Shown: positions 11,235 to 22,599 of the stretch, in pieces
Layout: each line of letters opens with the position of its first letter
Position numbering within the stretch: the stretch's first letter is position 1
Assembly (NCBI RefSeq): GCF_040712315.1
Contig: NC_134015.1
Span: forward strand, 22,259,614 to 22,323,613
Reading direction: 5' to 3'
DNA from: Castanea sativa
Lineage: Eukaryota; Streptophyta; Magnoliopsida; Fagales; Fagaceae
DNA length: 64,000 bases
Made by a program: the position numbers and the translations under genes
Notes under the pieces: generated by a model
The model's input: the letters and a program-made list of their open reading frames with translations, nothing else
What the model was told of the DNA's origin: nothing
Database searches by the model: none

Positions 11235-11690
11235 CATGCATTAGTAGCCCTTTCAAAGGCCATTTCCAGAATCATACATGTAAGTCCTAATCAGAGGCAT
11301 TCTTTCTCACACACGTCGGTAGCCCTCTTAAAGGCAATTTTGGCTATGGTGATACAATAGCCCTCTCAAAGGTGATTTTTCTATAGCTGTATATATAAGT
11401 CCTAGTCAAAGGCATTATTTTTCTTGCATATATCGATAGCCCTCTTAAAGGCAATTTCCTAGAATTATGCATGTAAGTCCTAATTAGAGGCATTGCCTTT
11501 CGCATATATCAGTAACCCTCTCAAAGGCACCTTTCCTAAAGTCATACATTAGTAGCCTTTTAAAGGAGACATCCAGAATTGTACATGTAAGTCCTAATCA
11601 GAGGCATTGTTTCTCATACATGTCGGCAGCCTTCTCAAAGGAAATTTCCAGAATCATACATTAGCCCTCTCAAAGGCATTCTTCAAGTTG
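11235..11690. repeat. degenerate repeat array (AGCCCTCTCAAAGGCA)
   Basis: The phrases AGCCCTCTCAAAGGC and AAGTCCTAATCAGAGGCATT alternate about every 36-45 bases, making four or five larger units of about 75-118 bases. Copies are clearly related but diverged. It is non-coding and inside the 3' spacer of element A. Confidence 0.75.
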
Positions 11691-12135
11691 ACACGGCTAA
11701 CCTATTTAATAGCCGGGTCGTGTTCGAGTTCAACATGCGAGCCCGTCTGACCCGTTTAGCTTATAAAATTAATAGTTATTTTGATATTATTGCTTAATTA
11801 ATGGTTTTTTTATATGTTTATTACTATATTTATAGTTGTAATTTTATTTTAATTTTAGATATATAGGAGTTGATATAAATTATATAGGTTTGGTATGACC
11901 TATTAATCAAATAGATTATTAAATGGACCATTTGTATTGACCTTTACATGACTTGTTAATTAAATGAGTTAAACGTGTTGGGTCGGGTCAACCTGTTTAA
12001 TAAATAGGCTGTGTTCGAGTTGAGGATTCCTAGCACGTTTACTAAATAGGTTGGGTTCAGGTCAACCCATATAGCTGAATACTCATTCCTTGACAAGACA
12101 CGAACCCGACCTGTGAACACAAATTGCCACCCCTA
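11691..12135 (+). mobile_element. fragment of non-autonomous hAT element inside element A
   Basis: About 440 bases end at TTGCCACCCCTAG, the reverse complement of a typical plant hAT terminus (CTAGGGGTGGCAA). The interior has many copies of a GACCCGTTTAAT-like subterminal word. Blocks such as GGTATGACCTATTAATCAAA and ATTTTAGATATA match, in inverted orientation, the sequence at 35262-35560 that flanks a hAT transposase remnant. The left terminus is not visible, so it is truncated or decayed. Confidence 0.65.
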
Positions 12136-14095
12136 GCTCACTCTGAAGCTAGCTCTGCTTTCTCTCCACGATAGTAGCTCAGACCTTCCTATCTCTCTAC
12201 CAAAGCTCCCTCTCTTGAGCTAATGCCTGAGCAGTCTCCTTCTGCATGTGCATTTGCCTAGCGGTAGCAGTAGTCTTGAGCTTTATCACCCTGGCTTGTA
12301 GAGCCTCTGCACGCACTCTCCACTCTGCTTCAGAGGCCACCTGAGCATGAATAATGCCCCCTAGCACTCTACCTCCACCCACAGAAACATCCCCAATGAC
12401 AGGCCCCATGGAGGACTCTACGAACCAAGTGGCATAATCCTTTCTAGTATCCACGTAGGCATAAAAAAAACCCATTGCTAAGCCGAGTTATCCAGGAAAA
12501 TGGACACAAATGATAAGCCAAGAGGAGGCGGATCCCTAGGTACCTCGAAAACCGGCATTACCTGGTGGAAGGTCCTCTCAGCCAGAAAAAACTACCAACT
12601 TTGCAGGGCCCAAAACCAGCATCGTATCCTCGACTGGCCAATGGCAATAATGAGCTCCGGCCTCCCTAGCAGCGAACCATCATAAGGACGAACCACTATC
12701 TCGCCCTAGGTGACGCAATCTAAAGCCGTAGAGATAATGATTGGCTGCACCAGGAGAACCCTGGTAAGCATATAGAGAGACCAAGCATAGGCCCAAGGAT
12801 ACATTGTCGTTGACAAACCTGTGAACCGTGGTCACAAAGCTGGGATGTACTCATATGCCCACCATGTTAAATTCTAACAACACCCCTTCAGACTCTTGAA
12901 ATCCAGCTAGGAAGCTCGCCTCAAGAAAGCGATGAAAAAGCTGTAAGTGACGGACCCTCAGTCGAATCTCCCAAAGTCGGAGACTGCTCTTATGGCCTAT
13001 AGTAGCTGGCAGGATAATACCGATCGGTTGTTCCCAAAGAAGCAACTACCGAGAAAACACAAGAAGAACCGCCGAAGATGAATGTTAGTAGGTGCCACAC
13101 CCTAGGGGATGCTACTTTACAGCCACTTAGTGCGGATCTGTGGTGATGTGGTGGGCCAAAAATATCCTCTCGTGTCCGTAGTCAATGGGAAAAGGATGCC
13201 CAAGAGCTCACAGGCCATCTCAAAGCTCATGTTATCAGTCAGAATCGGGAATCCATCGAATCTGATGCCCAGGATGGCTGTCCAATCAAGAGGGAGAATT
13301 GCATACTCCCCATAACTCAAGTGAAAGGTGCCTGTCTCGACATGAAACCGCTGCAACAAAGCCTCCTTAATCCCATGCCTTATAGTATATAGAGGGATCC
13401 TTAGGAAATCCTTGAATCCTTGCTCTCTCAGGAAATCTGCATAGCGTCGGTGGGTCCCAGGAGAAAACGACAGCTGAAGGAAAGTGGACCAAGCACCCCA
13501 ACCATGGATCTTGCCGGCCCCCTACATTCAGAATCATAAGCTATTTGTTAGCATATGCATATAACAGGAATCTAAATGACAAAAAATAAAGACAACATAC
13601 CTCTCCCTTCTGCACCTGAGCGGAAGGATGATCCTTCAACCTGCACTAAAGGTCAGTATCTTTGATACCGCTGTCTACAGCTCTAGTATGAGCATCAGCC
13701 CTGGCTTGACGTGGCAGGAACCTCAGTCTCAAACTGCGCCTCCAAGCGCCCAAGTTTGGCACAACCTCATCCCCAGAAAAATTAGCCTCTATGTAAAAAA
13801 GTAGATCCTCTCCCTGTAGCTGGCCTGTGTCGTGAGGAAGCCCCACTGGAAATAGTATGGGACTTAAAGGAGACGCTGGCAATCTGGACTGATCGCCGCC
13901 TCCTAGATCAGGTCTTCATAGGGATATCACTAACAGGCCTGCTATCATCACCCCCGTGGTTGAAATGGCTTTACAAAACTCGAGCCCCCCATTTGCTAGC
14001 CGAAGCGGTCTCATCATTAGATGAAGTGTCCCCATGGGATGTAGCGTAAACGGGGGCCTTTCGCTGATCTCCTCTGGAACTCGCCCTACAAGACA
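12136..14095 (-). pseudogene. antisense extra ORF of element A, plant mobile domain-like
   Basis: On the minus strand a start MSCRASSRGDQRKAPVYA at about 14095 leads into fragments of one long protein. These are a block with NFSGDEVVPNLGAWRR (near 13770), then ETGTFHLSYGEYAILPLDW with TAILGIRFDG (near 13300), ELLGILFPL, and a C-terminal helical part rich in Ala, Glu and Lys at 12475-12197. The FHL-GEY-LDW-LG pattern matches the aminotransferase-like plant mobile domain, common in plant transposons. Stops and frameshifts break it repeatedly. It is the second antisense gene in the spacer of element A. Whether it shared a transcript with the ORF at 9130-10159 cannot be told. Confidence 0.6.
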
Positions 14096-14251
14096 TAATC
14101 TACAAAATAATCAGAAATTTAGACACTAGTGGTAAACCTATGAAACAAATGGAAATATAGATGAACTAACACTTTTTCCTAAACATGTTACGCAAGTCCA
14201 TGTTAAGCATATTTTTTCATAAGAAAGTAGATTCTTACAAGAATTTTTACA

Positions 14252-15252
14252 GTGGGTAAACTAGCGACCGCGTCCTAGGCTCACATTCTATAGAGGGTAA
14301 ACCAACGGTCGCACCCTGGGCTCACATTCTATAGTGAGTAAACTACTGGCCACACCATAGGCTCAAATTCTACAGTGAGTAAACTAGCGACCGCGTCTTA
14401 GGCTCACATTCCATAATAGGTAAACAAGCGGCTGCGCTCTCGGCTCACATTCTATAGTGAGTAAACCACTGGTCGCGCTGTAGGCTTACATTCTACTGTG
14501 GGTAAACTAGCAAATGCATCCTAGGCTCATATTCTACAGTAGGTAAACCAGCGGCCTCACCTTGGGCTCACACTCTACAGTGGGTAAACTAGTAGCCGCA
14601 CCCTAGGCTCACATTCCATCTTGAGGTTAAGAAAGCGGCCGCACCATATGCCTCGTCATCACACAGTTATCAAGTCATCAAAAAGTTTTCAAATTCTTGA
14701 TCTACAGTGGGTAAAATAGCGGCTGCACCCTAGGCTAACATTCCATCTTGAGGTTAAGAAAGTGGCCGCACTGTACGCCTCACTATCACACAACTACCAA
14801 GTCACTCAAAAAGTTTCCAAGTTCCTAATCTACTATGGGTAAACTAGTGGCCGCGCCCTAGGCTTACATTCCATCTTGAGGTTAAGAAAGCAGCCTTGCC
14901 GTACACCTCGCCGTCACATAGCTACCAAGTCACCCAAAAGTTCAAGTTCCTGATCTTCAGTGGGTAAACTAGCAGCCGTGCCCTAGGCTCACACTCCATC
15001 TTGAGGCTAAGAAAGCAGCCGCACCATACGCCTCGCCATCAGACAGCTACCAAGTCACTCAAAAGTCCAAGTTCTTGATCTACAGTGGGTAAACTAGCGG
15101 CCACGCCCTAGACTCAAATTCCATCTTAAGGTTAAGAAAGCGGCCGCGTCGTACACCTCGCCATCAAACAGTTATTAAGTCATCAAAAAGTTTTCAAATT
15201 CCTGATCTACAGTGGGTAAACTAGCGGCTGTGCCTTAGGCTCACATTTCCAA
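14252..15252. repeat. 41-bp minisatellite passing into a ~126-bp higher-order repeat
   Basis: Eight contiguous 41-base units start at 14252 and end exactly at 14579. From 14580 the same unit (GTGGGTAAACTAGCGGCCGC core) recurs with about 85 extra bases, giving starts at 14580, 14707, 14835, 14960, 15085 and 15212. The extra part contains a diverged copy (AAGAAAGCGGCCGCACC) and a third segment, so the larger unit is a trimer of about 42-base modules. It is non-coding, in the 3' spacer of element A and upstream of the antisense ORF start. Confidence 0.9.
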
Positions 15253-15967
15253 ATTCCCTTACCTATATCACGCATTTTATTTTCAGCATTTGAATTCCCG
15301 CATATTTGCACACCCATATAACATAGACAAAAAGAGAAAAAAAAAAGTGCATTTTCTTAAGATAGCATGGCATAAATCATGGCAAAATATATATGCTTGT
15401 GAAAATTCCAAAAATAAAATAACCACTAGCATGCATCCCTAGTAGTATTGCTACTAACATTTTGCAAAAAAAAGAAGAGAAGAAGAAAAAAAGACACTGA
15501 CCTCAAGTGCAGAAAAGACTGAAACAGTAGACTAAAGCTAAAAAGATGGACTCGCTAAGCTCGTAATCACTCTAGAGATTTTTTCAGAAGTGGAAAGTTA
15601 AGGGAAAGTGAGAAATGAGTTCAAAATGAGCAAAAAGGGGGCGTTTTATAGACCTTTGGGCAGCTTGGCTACCCGGGGCACCTTGTTAGGCTGCCAGGTT
15701 AGCTTGGTGCACCTTGTAAGGCCTTCGGTTAGCATTGACCAAGTCAACGTTGACTCGGTCAAACCTCGAAAAAGGGGGGGAGGGGCTTTTCCTTTCCTAG
15801 AGTTTAGAGACGTGTTCGGGAAATACTTGAGAAGCAATTGTAGTAGATCGGTCCAGTCTAGTAAAGTTTGGTCTCGATCCGTGAATAGTCTTAGCATGCA
15901 AATTTAGGGGCAACAAAATTCGAAATCACGTTCTTTATCCGACACCTCTCATTGCACTTGAGATGTC
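15253..15967. other. non-coding 3' spacer of element A with W-box palindrome
   Basis: No gene is supported; two opposing ORFs of 83-99 codons look like chance. A near-perfect 28-base palindrome at 15735-15762 is built from four TTGAC cores (two per strand). TTGAC is the W-box bound by plant WRKY factors. The position suits regulation of the antisense genes or of the adjacent LTR. Confidence 0.45.
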
Positions 15968-15985
15968 AAATAAAGATGGGGCATT
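15968..15985 (+). promoter_or_regulatory. polypurine tract of element A
   Basis: AAATAAAGATGGGGCATT directly precedes the LTR start TGTTGATACC at 15986. A purine run just upstream of the 3' LTR primes plus-strand DNA synthesis in LTR retrotransposons. It confirms the plus orientation of A. Confidence 0.7.
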
Positions 15986-16630
15986 TGTTGATACCGTATT
16001 TTGTTTGCCCTTGATTTGCATGCTAGAACTCGAAAAATCCAAAAATATTATTTTCTCTCTATGGAGCCGAACATCTAGAATGATATAGCGCAACCCGTTT
16101 GGACACAGGAGCACTCAAAGTGCCTCTTTCAGCCAAAATGCCTCTTTCAGCCAAAATGCCCTTAGTCAACCTTGGGTTGACTGAAGGTCAAACAATGTCA
16201 TAACACGCACAAAAAAACATTTTTCATGGTTGAAAAATATCAAACTCGAGCCTCTCGGAGATTTTTGGCCACTTTGACCCGAAGTTGACTCCGGGTTGGC
16301 CTAAAAACCCTAATTTTGATCTGGCCGTCGGAACGGGTCGAAACCAACGTCATTATGAAGATTAAAAAATTCTCATTCCAACGACTAATAAGGTCAAAAT
16401 CAGAGATAGAACGGTCGAGATATCACAAAAAACTAGGATAACACATCGATCGATGCACTGCTTACTTTTGGAGGCCATAACTTTTTATCCGACTATTGGA
16501 TTTTCAAGATCCATGCTTTTTTAGAAACAAGAAGTCAAGATCTTTCCAGGGGTGTCAAGATCAACCTGATCTGAGGAGCTTCACAGGTGGTGGCCCTTGT
16601 AGGCTTGCCGCCTTGAAAATCGCGTTGGGT

Positions 16631-16640
16631 CTATAAAAGG
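16631..16640 (+). promoter_or_regulatory. TATA box in LTR of element A
   Basis: CTATAAAAGG lies about 645 bases into the LTR, with an A-rich start region about 30 bases downstream. It is a consensus plant TATA box in the right orientation for element A. Confidence 0.65.
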
Positions 16641-16959
16641 CCCTAGGCACCCTCCAAACCACAAAAAAAAAAAAAAAAAAGACTTCTTGGCTACCTGCTC
16701 TCTGCCTAGATGAATCTTGAGCTTTTATCCTCTCTTCCAAACACACAAAAAACACTTCAAAGCCTCTTGATTCTTCCCTTTTCACCAAAAACACAAGGCA
16801 TTGTTCTTATACCCAATCTTTTTTTCCTTGGTTCCATACTTTGGATTTGGGGTTTAGGGGTGTGGATGTAGCTTTTTAGCTACTATCCATACCCCATAAC
16901 TTTCTAAATCTTTTCTAGCATTTATCTTGCTCTTTTTGCCTTAATAACATGATTTTTTT

Positions 16960-17460
16960 GCCTTCTTTAGCATGTTGCTTGTTTTATTTGTGCTTCTAGC
17001 CTAAGTCTCCTTGCTTTTTATGCCTTATTCCATGTTTCATGCTTAGGTCTACTTCCTTACATGCTTATATGTTTAGATCTACATGCTTTATGCTATATGC
17101 CATGTTTTCCTATGCTTTGTTCCTCTTTTTGTTCCAGGATGATGTTAGGGTTACATGCTCACATGCTTGTATGATGTTGTTGGCTATGCTTTGCTTGGAT
17201 CTATGTGTCTAGGTGTTTATTTCCATACTATATGGTTAGATCCTTGTCTTCACATGCTTATATGCTTGGATCCATGTTCCTCCATTTCTATGTGCTAGGC
17301 TTCTACATGTTTACATGCATGTTTCTATGCCTATATGTCTAGATCTATGTTTTAACATGCCTATGTGCTTGGATCTATATTCCCTACATGCTTCATACTA
17401 TCTTCCATACGCTTGTACGCTCCATGCCATATTTTTGTGCCTAGACCTAGGCTATGTTTG
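16960..17460 (+). repeat. degenerate ATGCTTATATGCTTGGATC repeats in LTR A
   Basis: Words such as CATGCTTATATG, CTTGGATCCATG and TAGATCTACATGC recur with irregular spacing through the transcribed part of the LTR. It is non-coding and T-rich. Confidence 0.55.
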
Positions 17461-19249
17461 TCGTGCCATATGCTATTGTAGCATTTTTGTCACTTTTGTC
17501 TCTCTTTCTTGTGTTTTGTCCTATTGGTTTAGACCCAATCTGGACCCTATGGTCTTTGTCATCGTCCATACACCTTGGCCCATATCAAAGGGTTTGGATC
17601 ATCCTTAATTTCATGTCTATGTTTGCTTACTTCTTTGCTTTATCTTTCGTGTTAGCCTCTCTAGTTCTAGGCTTTGTCACGCTTGACACCCTTAGTGGGT
17701 TGGTGGTTGTGTGGTTACATTCAACGTCCATGAGGTCTTGTTTGGTTGTAACCATTTGGGGTACATCACCATGATGCCCGTTGCTTCATGCATACCTTTC
17801 CCATTTTCCGCTCCGTGTGATGATATGCTTACCATGCTTGTTTATGCCACCTGTTGGCTTTCTATGCATCTTTACACGCTTGCTCACATATTCATGCATA
17901 AGTATTGCTCACTAGTTTTTCGTCCATGCTTCAATACAATGAAGTTATGGACATTTGATCCAAACCTACATTTGTCCCTCGTGGAAACCACCTTTTGTTT
18001 GTCTTCTTGCTTGTTTGCCTTCTCGCTTGTTTGCTTGCTTTCTTGTTTCTTTGCTCGCCATGTCTATCAGGCTTATCTATTTTATGCCTCTTTCACATCC
18101 TCTATGCATCTCTTTCTTCCCATTGCTAGTCTACTGGTTTCTTGTCTTTGCCTTTGCGAGTACACACATAGAGCGAGGACGCATGAAACTAGGGCACGGT
18201 CTCCCAAGCACAAGCAAAAAGGGCGAGGATACAAGCACGTCAATATAAGCTAAGCGGCAATGTTCAGTAATTTTAGATTTCTATCCTTTCCCATTTGGTT
18301 ATTTACTTTTTGAAACCCCTTTCCTTCCTCCCTCCTTTCTCTTTTAGATGGGTTGTATTAGGTATGTCATGCCATGTACCATTCATCCTCATTTCTAGAG
18401 TATGGCAACCCCTATTTATTTTCCTATGTCTATATTTTAGGCTATGCTTTAGGGATGCAGGCATTTACTTTCATACTTTGTGTGCTTGCATTGTGCATGA
18501 TGTATGTATATATATATACCTGCTCGCCCCTTTCGGTGTGATTGTCACAGTCTATGTCACCCAAGGTAATGCAATGCCTAATTTCCTCCGTGAAAGTAAA
18601 GCAACGTGTCGCCAGATTTTCGCCTTGGAAATTTGGTACGTTGCCCAAATGTCTTAGGAAAACATAGATTAGGACCACACCTATTCAAAAGCCAAACCTC
18701 AAAGCCCCCATGCATGCAAAGCCCCGATAGCCAATGCCAAAATCATGTTTTTACTGCCAATCTCCAAAAATTAAGGTTTTATTAAAATAAAGGACTGTCC
18801 TTAGACAAGCGTTGTGGGGTGCCTAACTCCTTCCTCATATGTAACCAAACTTCCAGACTAACAAATCAAGATTTTTTTGCCATCCACATTAGATTAGGAA
18901 AAACGCCATTTTTCTTAGCCTAGGATTGGTAATAAAATTAACTAGAAACAGGTGACCAATCACACCATAGAAAAACCCAATGATTGGTGCAACTTCACTT
19001 ACCTTTGGTAATTCTTTAAAATTTGGCTTAGATTACTGCCACAACGCCGAAGGTAGACCTACCTTCCTCCATTAAGAGAAAGAGCACCCAAAGCCCCACG
19101 CGAACCAGGCCACGCACCACACGTGGACACCATCATCAAGAAGGGGGCCTCTGACGAGCCCCTAGCGCGCGCGGGAGCGTCGCCACTGCGGGTGGTCAAA
19201 TGATGGCACGACAATGGCGGTTTTTCGCCCCAATTGAGGTCAGGCGTTG

Positions 19250-20190
19250 ACAACCTCCTCAATGAGATCAAGGCATAGACAAAGCTATTTTTCATTTTCC
19301 TCCTCCTTATAATAGGCCACCCTGTAGCTAGTTAAGTCAACCTCTACTGGTATCACTGCATGGCTTCCATATGCTAGTTTAAAGGGAGTTTCTCTAATAG
19401 GAGTCCTTACTATCTTCCTATATACTTAAAGGAAACTGGGTAATTCATTTGGACATATCACTTTTGCCCCCTCAAGCCGAGCCTTGATGATTTTTAGCAA
19501 GGACTAGTATGTAACTTCAGCTTTTCCATTGGCTTGTGGGTGGGCAGGCGAGGAGTAGTGATTCTTGATTCCTAAGTGCTCACAGAACTCTCTAAAAGGG
19601 GTGTTGTCAAATTGTCATCCATTGTCTGAGACAAGTACTCTAGGTATTCCAAAACGGCAAATAATCTTCTTCCAGACAAAGCTACTGACATTCTACTTAG
19701 TAATTTTTGCCAAAGGCTCTGCTTCCACCCATTTGGTGAAATAATCAATCCCTACTACTAAGAACTTCATTTGTCTCGTCCCCATGGGAAAGGGACCAAG
19801 GATGTCAAGTTCCCACTAGGCAAAGGGCCAAGGAGCCACCATTGGGTTGAGGTATTCCGATGGTCATCTAGGGATGTTGTTGTAGCGTTGACATTTGTCA
19901 CATGCTTTGACATAAGCTTTGGCATCTGCTTGCATGGACGACCAATAATACCCTGCACGTACTATCTTATGGACGAGGGATCTAGCGCTTGAGTGGTTCT
20001 TGCAAGCTCTTTTATGGACATCCCTCAAGACGTAATGGGACTCGTCTGGATTCAAACACCTCAGGTAGGGATAAGAAAAACCCCTTTTATATAATGCCTC
20101 ATCCATAAGGACAAACTTCGCAGCTCTTACCTTAAGCTTCTTCTGCGTCCTCAGGGAGTACTCTGTCCTTGAGATAAGATACAATTAGGG
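19250..20190 (-). pseudogene. integrase of element C
   Basis: The N-terminal zinc-binding module includes HKRACKNHSSARSLVHK and CDKCQRYNN (20184-19864). The core follows with a WELDILGP block, FTKWVEAEPL, VLVSDNGWQFDN and an ANGKAEVTY block, so all three catalytic acidic residues (D, D, E) are present. It ends near 19250 with a DLIEEV-type helix. Stops occur inside, for example before the SLLKIIKARLEGA stretch. Compared with element A, the catalytic triad is intact but the frame is not. Confidence 0.8.
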
Positions 20191-21060
20191 TTGTCCAATT
20201 GGCAGCTCCATCTATCTGATTTACTTTTTGAACATCTATGCTTGAAATATATTGGACTTTAATTTGCTCCTACTGTCTCGTTCAAAGATGTCATCTTGGT
20301 TAAGACGTCAACTTCTTTGTTCTTTTCCATTGGCATTTGTTGGAATTAGGCTGTTGTAAAGCCTTTGATACATTGCTTAACTTTCTCCAAGTATTTCATC
20401 ATTCGTTCTTCTTTGGCTTCACATGTCCCATTTACTTGGCTTATCACCAACTACGAATCTCCTTAGACGAGGATCGAATCCGCTTCGAGCGACTTTGCTA
20501 ACTCCAAACCCTAAAGTAAGGCTTTATACTCGACTTCATTATTGGTTTTCTAGAACTGTAGACGAACAACATATTTCAGATGATCCTCTTCTAGTGATTG
20601 TAAGACTATCCCAATTCCTCCTACATGCTGTGTGGATGAGCCATCAACATGGACAACCCACTGCTTTGCCCCTAGTCTTCATCTCGATGATCATTAACAA
20701 GAGTAAATTCAGCAATGAAGTCTACAAGGACTTGAGCTTTTATTGCTTCTCTTGGCTTATATTGCACATCAAACTCACTAAGTTCCACTGCCCACTGGAT
20801 CAATCTTCTAGCAGCCTCTAGTTTATTTATTGCTTTCTTCAACGGGTGATTTGTCAGGACGTTGATTACATGAGCTTAGAAATAAGGTTTGAGCTTCCAC
20901 GCTACCGTCACCAATGAAAATGCTAACTTTTCCATTGGTTGATACCGTCCTTCAGCTTCTCTCAAGGCTTTGCTAGCGTAATTGACTGGAGTCTATATCT
21001 TTCCCTCTTTTCTAATCAAGGTTGAACTCACTGCATAGCTACGTAGAGATATAACTCCTC
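20191..21060 (-). pseudogene. RNase H and archaeal-type RNase H of element C
   Basis: Minus-strand sequence between RT and integrase encodes decayed RNase H modules. Near 20830-21050 the first RNase H carries remains of the strand and helix found after RT. Around 20430-20800 the second, archaeal-type module is recognisable from its Ala/Leu/Glu-rich segment with LAKSLEADSIL and a later Gly-Asp-Ser. Stops and shifts are frequent. The order RT, RNase H, second RNase H, integrase fits the Tat group. Confidence 0.6.
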
Positions 21061-22180
21061 GCCTGGTTTAGATGGGCTTAGCAGTGAGATTGAAGCGAGA
21101 TAAGTCTTCAAATGCTTGTTGGTACTCGTCCATCCATTCAAATGCTTTGCTTAATACTCTGAAAAATGATAAACACTTGTCAGTGGCTTCTGAAACAAAC
21201 CTGTTAAGGGCCGCTACTCGTCTAGTATGGCTTTGGACATCCTTGATATTCTTTGGAGGTTGCATGTTCAAAATTGCCTGGATCTTATCAAAGTTGGCTT
21301 CAATCCCCCTTTGTGAAACCATAAAACCAAGGAACTTCCTTGATGCAACTCCAAAAGCACATTTGCTCGGGTTCAGCTTCATCTTATATTGCCAAAGTGT
21401 ATCAAAGGTTTCTTGAAGATCGTTCAAATGCTGTGTCTTTCTCACACTTTTCACCAATATATCATCCACATATACTTCTACATTTCACCTAATCTGTGGA
21501 CGAAACATTTGGTTTACCAACCTTTGGTAGGTAGCCCCTGCATTTTTTAACCCGAACGACATTACTTTGTAACAAAACAAGTCTTGGCTTGTTACGAAGG
21601 ATGTTTTATCCTAGTTTACTTCGTCCATCTTAATCTGGTTGTACCTTGAGAATGCGTCTATGAACCTCGGAAATTGGTGTCCAACTGTTGAGTCTATGAG
21701 CTAATCTATACATGGAAGAGGATAGGTGTCCTTGGGGCACGCCTTGTTTAGATCTGTGAAATCTATGCACATCCTCCACTTGCCATTGGGTTTTTTACTA
21801 TCACTACATTAGCTAACTAATCAGGACAGTAGACTTCGTGGACAAACTCTATAGTGATTAGCTTCTGAACTTCCTCTTTAATAGGGCTTGTAAGATGGGG
21901 ACACATTTAAACAATGCGTAATCACACTTGGGTCAATCCCTAGCATGTCCTTATGGCTTCAAGCAAAACATCTGTACTCTTCTTAAGGAATTTGATGAGA
22001 TCTTGCTTCTTCTCTTCTCCCATACTCATCCCAATCTTTGTAAACTTCTCAGGGTTGGAATCGTCCAATGGTACATCTTCCAATACTTCAATCGGTTCAG
22101 CCAGTGTTCTTCTTTCTTCAACGCTTATAGTTTTTATTTGCTAGTCCGTGGCAAGCATTGCTAAGTAACACTTTCTAGCA
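21061..22180 (-). pseudogene. reverse transcriptase of element C
   Basis: The 3' half (21469-21068) is open. It starts in the catalytic YVDDILVKS block and runs through LNPSKCAFGV, FLGFMVSQRGIEAN and a thumb segment to the connection. A TGA lies two codons before that block's VEV residues. Upstream, to about 22180, the fingers and palm are recognisable but contain many TAG and TAA codons. The catalytic aspartates survive. Confidence 0.75.
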
Positions 22181-22185
22181 GTTAG

Positions 22186-22593
22186 CTAATCTCCTTGTAC
22201 TTCCCCGATGTCATACTTTGTTGGGAACTTGACAAATAAATGGTAAGTGGACATTGCAGCCCTCCAACTGTTCATAGTTGGTTGTCTAATGATGGCATTG
22301 TATGACAATGAACAATCCACAACAAGGAAATTTACTTCCTTATTGATTTCCCGTGGGTAGGATCCAACAACAACTGGCAAGGAAATAGTGCCTAGTGGTA
22401 AAACCTTCATCCCTCCAAACCCGATCAAGGGCACGTTCACTGGACGAAGTGACTCTTTGTTAATCCTCATTTGTTGAAAGGCTAGATAGTAAAGGATGTC
22501 TGCTAAACTCCTATTGCCTATTAACACTCTTCTAGTCGTATAATTTGCAATCACCAAAGTGGTGACAATCGCATCGTCATGAGGATGGTGCAA
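22186..22593 (-). pseudogene. aspartic protease of element C
   Basis: A continuous 135-codon stretch has the layout of a Tat-group protease: VTTLVIANYTTRRVLI, ADILYYLAFQQM, GFGGMKVLPLGTISLPVVVG and a terminal NAIIRQPTMNSWRA. The active-site position reads LIGNRS where this family has DNGS, so both the Asp and the Gly are lost. It follows gag in the same orientation. It would have processed the polyprotein but cannot do so now. Confidence 0.75.
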
Positions 22594-22599
22594 TCATCT

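Larger units (their letters stand above)
3284..19245 (+). mobile_element. Tat/Ogre-type Ty3/gypsy retrotransposon A, decayed, 5' part missing
   Basis: This plus-strand element holds, in order, remains of gag, protease, a candidate intron, RT, RNase H, a second archaeal-type RNase H, integrase, a long spacer with two antisense ORFs and two tandem arrays, a polypurine tract (15968-15985) and the 3' LTR (15986 to about 19245). The double RNase H and the antisense extra genes are marks of the Tat group. Its 5' LTR and most of gag are absent because element B is inserted at about 3284. Every coding part has stops or frameshifts. It abuts element C at about 19245, within or just after C's integrase. 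Confidence 0.8.
15986..19245 (+). mobile_element. 3' LTR of Tat/Ogre-type element A
   Basis: It starts TGTTGATACCGTATTTTG, the usual opening of Tat-group LTRs. It contains W-box-rich U3 sequence (palindrome at 16164-16182), a TATA box at 16631, a long T-rich leader with degenerate repeats, and a late GGGGTGCCTAACTCCTTCC block near 18820. The right end is placed only roughly at 19245, where minus-strand integrase coding of element C begins. The GC-rich terminal part (19080-19240) contains a GTCGCCACTGCGGG stretch. Long plus-strand ORFs in 17315-18253 are hydrophobic by-products of T-rich repeats, not genes. Confidence 0.6.

Noticed and set aside
14252..15252. Regular array that could look like a CRISPR
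   Set aside because: Units are contiguous with no unique spacers, and the context is a plant retrotransposon.
15608..15907. 99-codon plus-strand ORF and its 83-codon opposite
   Set aside because: No domain, position in the spacer before the polypurine tract, and mutual overlap; probably chance.
17315..18657. Hydrophobic ORFs of 97-180 codons resembling membrane proteins
   Set aside because: They lie in the T-rich, repeat-rich leader of LTR A; composition alone explains the Leu/Phe/Cys content.
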